This document shows, piece by piece, positions 54,909 through 64,000 of a stretch of 64,000 bases of DNA. Within the stretch, counting starts at the first letter, position 1. Each line of letters opens with the position of its first letter. A program made the translations under genes and the position numbers. Under the pieces are notes generated by a model that saw nothing but the letters and a program-made list of their open reading frames with translations, had not been told where the DNA came from and searched no databases. Origin of the DNA: Marinilabilia rubra (lineage in GTDB: Bacteria > Bacteroidota > Bacteroidia > Bacteroidales > Marinilabiliaceae); the NCBI RefSeq assembly GCF_003121985.1, contig NZ_QEWP01000003.1, positions 62,001-126,000 of the forward strand, given 5' to 3'.

Positions 54909-56381
54909 TTATTTTTTTACCTGACGACTTTTCAGGTGCTTCTCCCACCATGCCAAATAATCTTCATCTGAAACATCAACCGGTAGGTTACGCTTCCTTT
55001 TCCAAACCTTATCCCTCTTAGCCATCTGCTTCGTCCAGTATTCTATTTCCTTACCATCTTCCGGATAGGTGGCCACATCTTCATGCTTTAACCACTCATC
55101 CAACTTGAAGCCTAACTCCTTCTTAATCTGAATATTATCCTCACTTGCAGCCAAATTATTTAACTCATAAGGATCATTTTCAAGATCATACAACTCTTCA
55201 GCCGGACGAAAATCACTCATAAACGATAATTGCTCAGGACGCAGCTTGTCTTGCGACTTTAGCACTTCCATCAATACAAGGGTTGGATACTTATTACGCT
55301 TATATGCATTATACTGAGTATAGGGCCGGTCCGTATAAAAATTACGTATGTATTTATACTTTTTAGTTCTGATTGCCCGGATGCGATCCACCGTTTCGTC
55401 GCGTCTGTCTCGCATGGTATACAGTTCGGCTCGCGGAGTGTGTTCTCCTAAAATATTGTTTCCTCTAATGTGTTCAGGCACCTCGATTCCAGCTAACTTT
55501 AAAGAAGTTGCTGAAAGATCAATATTACTTACCAGCTCGTCTCTGACTTCACCTGCAAATTGGTTGTTTGGATATCTGATCAATAATGGAGTATTTGTGC
55601 CTCCATCGTATAAAAACTGTTTGTTACGAACCATTGGTCTTCCCTGGTCACCTACAATAAAAATATAGGTATTATCCATCAAGCCATCTTGCTCCAATGC
55701 AGCCAGAAGCTGACCTATCTCCTGATCAACCACCTGAATGGTCTCCAGGTAAAAAGCCCAATCCTGACGGGCTACCCAGTGGTCGGGTAAATATGGAGGT
55801 AATTCCACCTTACTTTCGTCGATGGGATTAATGGTATCCTGAGTAAACGGACGGTGGGGAAAATGAATTTGAACCTGCCCGAAGAATGGCTGCTCCTCCT
55901 GACGTTGACTCCAATGCGTACCGTCATAGATTTCGTAATCGGTTGTGAAGTTATAGTCTGTTTTTCCCGATTTGTCTTTTGAACCAAAGCGGTTATTAAA
56001 GGTAAAATAGCCTGCTTCTTCAAAATACTCGGTAATTACCTTCACACTATCAGGCAGTGGCAGCATGGACTCTGGCCTTGTACGGTGCTGATGACAGTTG
56101 ATACTAACAGGGTACATACCTGTTACCATGGAAGAGCGGCTGGATGAGCAAACAGCTGTTACGGTATGGCAATTCTCAAACCGAATGGACTGACCAGCAA
56201 ATTCATCAAGAATTGGCGTTTGAATAAGTGGTGTTCCATAGCATCCCAGATCTGTCCCCAGATCATCGCAAACAATCCAAAGTATATTTGGTTTTGTTAC
56301 AGTTTCTTTTTTCTGATTAACCGGGTTGCAGCCAATCAGTAATATAAAGAAAGCTGCAATTAGCAAATGAATCTTGTTCAT
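54909..56381 (-). CDS. Family S1 sulfatase (N-sulfoglucosamine sulfohydrolase-like), lipoprotein
   Basis: This 490-residue protein has a lipoprotein signal (Cys18 in LLIGCNP). The modified-Cys motif is C78-S-S-S-R instead of the usual C-x-P-x-R; this variant occurs in heparan N-sulfatase-like S1 enzymes. CDDLGTDLGCYG gives the first metal ligands and VGDQGRP the second. The C-terminus carries a basic tail. It lies 64 bp after the GH2 gene in the same orientation. The actual substrate in this locus is more likely a sulfated algal sugar than heparan. Confidence 0.9.
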   Translation of the reverse strand: MNKIHLLIAAFFILLIGCNPVNQKKETVTKPNILWIVCDDLGTDLGCYGTPLIQTPILDEFAGQSIRFENCHTVTAVCSSSRSSMVTGMYPVSINCHQHRTRPESMLPLPDSVKVITEYFEEAGYFTFNNRFGSKDKSGKTDYNFTTDYEIYDGTHWSQRQEEQPFFGQVQIHFPHRPFTQDTINPIDESKVELPPYLPDHWVARQDWAFYLETIQVVDQEIGQLLAALEQDGLMDNTYIFIVGDQGRPMVRNKQFLYDGGTNTPLLIRYPNNQFAGEVRDELVSNIDLSATSLKLAGIEVPEHIRGNNILGEHTPRAELYTMRDRRDETVDRIRAIRTKKYKYIRNFYTDRPYTQYNAYKRNKYPTLVLMEVLKSQDKLRPEQLSFMSDFRPAEELYDLENDPYELNNLAASEDNIQIKKELGFKLDEWLKHEDVATYPEDGKEIEYWTKQMAKRDKVWKRKRNLPVDVSDEDYLAWWEKHLKSRQVKK

Positions 56382-56445
56382 AATATAATTAATGTTTATT
56401 CTAATGCAACATTTTTTAAGCGATTGCAGTGGAGTTTATCTTCTG

Positions 56446-59583
<3,138 letters not shown>

Positions 59584-59770
59584 TTATTCGTTTATTCTTT
59601 TTTTTCAAGCAGCAAGTTTCAAATTTTTATTAAGCTTCATCCTTTTGTTTTATTCATTATGGTACTAAATCCTTGTCATTCTTATGGGTCATTGTTTATC
59701 GCAACCAAGGGCTTATTCAATCATTCCAAAACCCTATCTACCTATTTTTCTTTCAATTACTACTTAATAT

Positions 59771-60010
59771 CTATTTAACTTTATAAGCACGTAAGTCGGA
59801 CAAGTCTTCAATCTTATTCCCTTGTATACCGGTTTCAACCTTAAAGCCGATTAAAAGTCCAATACTATGGTTAGGCAGCGGATTAATGTCGATACCTTTG
59901 TTGTGTGCCGGTCTTATGTTCGTTGGCAGATAATCCTTCAGCTGCAGTCCTCCTGCTTTGTCAGACTCTGGATTCTTGCAAAGCGGGTTATCATCCTGAA
60001 TCCGCACACC
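59771..60010 (-). pseudogene. Orphan C-terminal fragment in the 59575-60092 gap
   Basis: An open frame of 79 codons ends RAYKVK and begins right after an in-frame TGA, with only a GTG as a possible start (60007). It starts mid-domain (VRIQDDNPLCKNP), so it looks like the tail of a lost gene. I do not recognise the family; the even beta-type composition would fit a carbohydrate-binding or lectin domain. The rest of the gap is AT-rich with no other gene. Confidence 0.4.
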
Positions 60011-60045
60011 TCAACAAACTGTTGTAATTAAATCAAAATTTGAAT

Positions 60046-60083
60046 ATGCTATTAACCTGAGGTTGACCCCAGGTTAATAGCAT
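60046..60083 (-). terminator. Strong hairpin after the GH16 gene
   Basis: ATGCTATTAACCTG (60046-60059) pairs perfectly with CAGGTTAATAGCAT (60070-60083) around a 10-nt loop. It lies 9 nt past the GH16 stop. On the minus strand it is followed by an AT-rich, not strictly U-rich, stretch. It probably terminates, or protects the 3' end of, the GH16 transcript. Confidence 0.6.
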
Positions 60084-60092
60084 TATTATGAT

Positions 60093-63000
60093 TTACTTAG
60101 TAATTACCAGTTTTTGATTTTTTAGAATTCTACCGTTTCTTTGCATTCTTAAAATATAAATTCCCGCTTCTATCTCTCTAACGCTTATACTTGTTTGATT
60201 CTGCTGATTAATCCTTTTTTGCTTAACTATTCTACCCGTTAAACTATAAACTTCTATTTCAACTCCTTCAATATCAGCTCCTGATATATATATATCTGAA
60301 CTAGCAGGATTTGGATATACTTTTATACTACTATCTTGTAAAACTTTTTCATTACGTGTTACTATTTCCTCTACAAAACCATTTTTCAAAGCTAACGTAT
60401 CATTAGATGCAGCACTAAACGGATCAAGTTTATAAACCAGTTCAGGTCGATCACTCACATTTGTTGCTTCCTTACTATGATAAAGCACGTAATTCTCAGC
60501 CTGATAGGCATCAGAAATGAGAACTGATAAAAAGCCATCATTTTCATTGTTAACCTCTGTAGTAACATCAAACTCAATCCATTCATTTGTAGCAGGTACA
60601 GCCTGATTGGTGATAAGACTTGTATTTTGAGGCTGATTATTCCAGGTAAGACCTGTTTCAGTCCAACTATCGTCTGCTACCATTGATAAATTATGAATGG
60701 CACCGGCGTCTTCAGAATATACTTTTAATCTTACCTTTGCGTAGAATACATCACCTGTGATCTGACTTAAATCAAATCTCAAAAAGCCAGCCCGGTCATA
60801 GATATCATCTGCAGACTCTTTTACAATTATTTTTGAATCTGAACCAAAATTATTATCAGCATGAGCAATACCATTACGCACATATGCATCGGCCACAGTA
60901 GCCATTGTCTCTTCTGCATTAGGCTCTCCAAATATATATACCAACTTCGGCCAATCATTTGGATTATCTGCCTCCTTACTATGATATAGTATGTAATCTT
61001 CTGCCGCATTGGCATCGGAAATGCGTACCGACAACGTATCATTGGTTTCATCATTAACTAACGAAGTGACATCAAACTCAATCCATTCATCTACTAGAGG
61101 TACAGTTTGCTTTGATATAAAACCTGAAGCTCCGGGTTGATTATTACCTGTAATACCCGTTTCCGTCCAACTATTATCATTGATTAAATAAAGATTTTGC
61201 TCAGCACCTGGATCTTCCCTCTTTACTTTCAACATGATTTTTGCACCTGCCACCTTTCCAGCAATTCTACTCACGTCAAATTTCAAGAAGCCCTTTCTGT
61301 CATATATATCTGTCTCAGATTCTTTGACACCTAATTCTTTCTCAGTTCCATAATTTAAATCTCCCTTATCACCTTCTCTTACATAGGAATCTGCAATAGG
61401 GTTTAGCAAGCCAGTAGATGAATCTAATACATAACTCAATCCAGCAGGATTCTGACTTAACTCTGAAGCATTAAAGTAAAATAAATCGCTACCCGGCTCT
61501 GCATCTAAACAAAGAACCATGATTGAATCGCCATCTTGTATGCAGGTATTCAAGTAGTCTTTGATATCAATATTCAAATAACTCCCCAGATCACCGGCAT
61601 CAATGTTAGCAGACATATATGCACTGAGGTAATTAATGGAGCTGGCTCCTACCCAATCCAATTGGTTACATGCAAATTCCGTTTCCTTAACGCCAAAAAC
61701 ATTGATTACTGATGAAAATTCACTTGACGAACTTGAATTTAGAAAAACCTTAAACTCACCGACTGAAACATAATTATTTAATGCACTAATATCGAAACTG
61801 ATAAAAGCTTTCCTTGTCCACCCTGAAGCATTTTTCACCTCAAGTAAATTTTCCGAATAAAGGCCATCACCCTGGCGCTCCCTAACTGTACCATCACATA
61901 AAGTACTTATTTCGCCATCGGCTATATATATATTAAATTTATGTCCGGCCATTCCGTTGCCATCGACATCTGAAACTGACAAAATCTCAATATTTGTCTG
62001 CTCATTTATGGTATCTTGAAAAATATACGGAGAGACAGTAATATCAGTAACAGTTGTTTCCTGGCCATTTACAGCATAGCTTAAATCCCACGGACCTGTT
62101 CCCTTTAGGTCAACTAACACATCAACCACTTCTCCAATATTTACCATAGTACTTCCCGACGCCAACGAACAAGATGTATAATACTGATAATCTACCACTA
62201 CCGCTTTAAAGTTGGATGCCACTTTTAAATTAGAAAAAGAACTATTCCTGCTTTTAGATCTAAAAGTAATGCTCGTTAAATCTGCTGCCTGCTCAATTTT
62301 ATGCGATAAGTCCCACCCAGTTGTGATATTGGTATTTCCATTAGCATCAATATTTCGATATAAAAAAGGTTCTGAGTCAGGTATACCATCCTTTAATGGA
62401 TATGTGATATAGCTAATGATATCTTTTTCCTGAGCAGATGCAGTGATACGACACACAACTAAGTAATCTTTCCCTTCCGTAAAATATTTCTTTGATCGGA
62501 TGGTTGCCGGATACGAGTCATGTGTTGAAGCTAATTCTGCTCCCGAACTAAGCTTGATATGATTATCTGTAGTAATAGTCATAGTAGATACCTTGCCATT
62601 ATCGGCATTAAGCTCAACAGAAAATTCATCAATTTGCTCTTTTTTAGCCAAAAAACTGAGATACATTATACTATCTCGACCCATATCAATGAGCTGGGTC
62701 AACAAGTGAGTAGAATCAGACTGTATAACATCAACAGTTTGAGTTGGAATCGTGATAAAATCATTTTTTCTTTTGTAAACACGAATATAATCCACTCCCA
62801 TATAGCTGTTGTGTGCAGAACTATCAAGTGGGCTATTTGAAGTGCTCCAGGGCAAAGTACTAAAACAAACATTTAACAAATCTCCATTCATACCACCAAA
62901 ATACTTCCAGTCGTCCTGATTATATTTACCATAAGCACGCTGCTCTTCATTGTCTAACCAGACAGGGAATTTGCCTACTCCGGTTTCCCATTGGTTGGGA

Positions 63001-63731
63001 TAGTTATCGTCGGTTGTTCCGTCCCATTTCTCAACACCATTCAGATAAATTTTAAACCCGTTTTCTCCTACCCATAGACCCCACACCTGATAATCATCGT
63101 CAGGAAGATTATAGGATCCACCCTGTGCAATAGCTCCACCGTAAGTGCTATAGGTTTTCCAGTCGTGCCAGGCGTAATGGGCATGTATGGTACCATCATT
63201 TAGCAATCTATTTTCAGGACAATCTATCTCGTAACGATTTTGATAACTTTTGGTTCCTTCTGCTTTATTAGTTGCAGCTGACATCCAGAAAGCATTATTG
63301 ACACCAGTCGCATCAGTATTACTAATTCTGGCTTCATAATAGCTGTTGGCACCATACACTTCTCTTAGCCAAACAAACCCAGCTGTCCAATCAGAACCAT
63401 TAACACTTTCTTGTTTAACCAGTATTTTCATCAGTCCATCTTCCACTACTATATTTTGCTTGTCACGATGCACAACTTCGCCAGAAGCCGAAGTCTTTAC
63501 TCCATCCTCCGAATCCCATACTGTCCAATCCATGCTGCTTCCATTAAATTCATCCTGAAAAACGAGTTGAAAATCATCTGAATTGGGAATATTAGGATTG
63601 GTTTGTGCTTTCATTTTACCGGCTAAACAAATCACCGATAAAAACATTAGAACGACGACTCTAATTTTGGTATTAATTAATAAGTTCTGCTTTCTAACTT
63701 CAGAATTCAAGAGTGTAAATTGTAATTCCAT
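60093..63731 (-). CDS. Secreted GH16 endo-galactanase/glucanase with CBM96/DNRLRE-like repeats and T9SS sorting domain
   Basis: This 1212-residue protein has a long N-region signal peptide ending KMKAQ at about 43. A GH16 domain (about 55-325) carries the catalytic signature YEIDCPE (E168, D170, E173) and ends GVDYIRVYKR. A lectin-like segment (about 330-510), an Ig-like segment (about 515-600) and three DNRLRE/CBM96-like modules (about 605-1120) follow. The second and third modules share IYDR-(K/A)-GFL-(K/R)-FD and NQP-(G/Q) motifs. A type A sorting domain ends the chain (VYPNPASSDIYIS, GIYILRMQR). It is an extracellular endo-hydrolase; carrageenase, agarase or laminarinase activity cannot be told apart by eye. 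Confidence 0.9.
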   Translation of the reverse strand: MELQFTLLNSEVRKQNLLINTKIRVVVLMFLSVICLAGKMKAQTNPNIPNSDDFQLVFQDEFNGSSMDWTVWDSEDGVKTSASGEVVHRDKQNIVVEDGLMKILVKQESVNGSDWTAGFVWLREVYGANSYYEARISNTDATGVNNAFWMSAATNKAEGTKSYQNRYEIDCPENRLLNDGTIHAHYAWHDWKTYSTYGGAIAQGGSYNLPDDDYQVWGLWVGENGFKIYLNGVEKWDGTTDDNYPNQWETGVGKFPVWLDNEEQRAYGKYNQDDWKYFGGMNGDLLNVCFSTLPWSTSNSPLDSSAHNSYMGVDYIRVYKRKNDFITIPTQTVDVIQSDSTHLLTQLIDMGRDSIMYLSFLAKKEQIDEFSVELNADNGKVSTMTITTDNHIKLSSGAELASTHDSYPATIRSKKYFTEGKDYLVVCRITASAQEKDIISYITYPLKDGIPDSEPFLYRNIDANGNTNITTGWDLSHKIEQAADLTSITFRSKSRNSSFSNLKVASNFKAVVVDYQYYTSCSLASGSTMVNIGEVVDVLVDLKGTGPWDLSYAVNGQETTVTDITVSPYIFQDTINEQTNIEILSVSDVDGNGMAGHKFNIYIADGEISTLCDGTVRERQGDGLYSENLLEVKNASGWTRKAFISFDISALNNYVSVGEFKVFLNSSSSSEFSSVINVFGVKETEFACNQLDWVGASSINYLSAYMSANIDAGDLGSYLNIDIKDYLNTCIQDGDSIMVLCLDAEPGSDLFYFNASELSQNPAGLSYVLDSSTGLLNPIADSYVREGDKGDLNYGTEKELGVKESETDIYDRKGFLKFDVSRIAGKVAGAKIMLKVKREDPGAEQNLYLINDNSWTETGITGNNQPGASGFISKQTVPLVDEWIEFDVTSLVNDETNDTLSVRISDANAAEDYILYHSKEADNPNDWPKLVYIFGEPNAEETMATVADAYVRNGIAHADNNFGSDSKIIVKESADDIYDRAGFLRFDLSQITGDVFYAKVRLKVYSEDAGAIHNLSMVADDSWTETGLTWNNQPQNTSLITNQAVPATNEWIEFDVTTEVNNENDGFLSVLISDAYQAENYVLYHSKEATNVSDRPELVYKLDPFSAASNDTLALKNGFVEEIVTRNEKVLQDSSIKVYPNPASSDIYISGADIEGVEIEVYSLTGRIVKQKRINQQNQTSISVREIEAGIYILRMQRNGRILKNQKLVITK

Positions 63732-64000
63732 AATTCGTTTTAATTAACAAGTGATAATAAATGAAGAAATCCCTTACGAATAAGGTAATAAAAGGCAACG
63801 CACCCCCACATTAAAGATGCTCGTGAACCTGGATTATTTTAATGCAACACCCCTCAAAAACTTCCAGACTATCAACTGTCTTCACAACCTGATGACACAA
63901 CAAACCTATGCGTTAAGAACGCTACTGTTTTTCCATTTTTTCTTTTGAAAAAGTCCTGATTTTTATAACTTAAGTTTTATTGTATATATTCTAATGCCTA
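63732..64000. other. Upstream region of the GH16 gene, to the window edge
   Basis: No gene is visible. CAAACCTA (63901-63908) reads as TAGGTTTG on the minus strand and fits the TAnnTTTG element, but it is about 170 bp from the start codon and lacks a -33 box. It is therefore only a weak promoter candidate. Confidence 0.25.

Overview
The window looks like a chromosome segment of a marine, polysaccharide-degrading Bacteroidota, probably order Marinilabiliales or a relative; this placement is inferred from gene content only. Support comes from gliding/type IX secretion (T9SS) C-terminal sorting domains of both kinds, three PorP/SprF outer-membrane proteins, a sulfatase-rich degradation locus, almost no Shine-Dalgarno sequences, and two promoter candidates with the Bacteroidota TAnnTTTG -7 element.

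Left part (1-25771, + strand): three cassettes, each pairing a protein that carries a CHU_C-type C-terminal sorting domain with a PorP/SprF-family protein. The first is a giant Calx-beta repeat adhesin, truncated by the window edge, followed by PorP/SprF and a PorE-like TPR/propeller/OmpA protein. The second is a 2023-residue IgGFc_binding/Ig-repeat protein plus PorP/SprF. The third is a 318-residue cadherin-like protein plus PorP/SprF. An MscS channel and two DUF3857/transglutaminase-like proteins lie between the first and second cassettes. The gaps hold dispersed palindromic repeats and a likely MITE.

Middle part (26155-39806, + strand): glgX and treZ overlap by 4 bp and are followed by a single-chain TreY-MalQ fusion. 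Together they form a glycogen/maltodextrin-to-trehalose module. A three-PAS sensor kinase, a DUF2157-like membrane protein, a PepP-type aminopeptidase and a small GNAT-like protein follow.

Right part (39982-63731, - strand): a polysaccharide utilisation locus, probably for a sulfated galactan. It encodes, in transcription order, a GH16 enzyme with CBM96/DNRLRE-like repeats, a GH2 beta-galactosidase, a sulfatase, a sulfatase-GH16 fusion, two more sulfatases, an SGNH esterase, an exported FAD oxidoreductase, an unknown HEAT/SGAT-motif protein, a CstA carrier and a TIM-barrel glycosidase. Several neighbours are 1-9 nt apart, so at least four genes (54794-48901) are probably one operon. No SusC/SusD pair and no regulator lie in the window. 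Remnants (a CBM fragment, an orphan C-terminal fragment, a MITE) and a repeated hairpin with a compensatory base-pair change show that the locus has been rearranged. I saw no tRNA, rRNA or CRISPR array.
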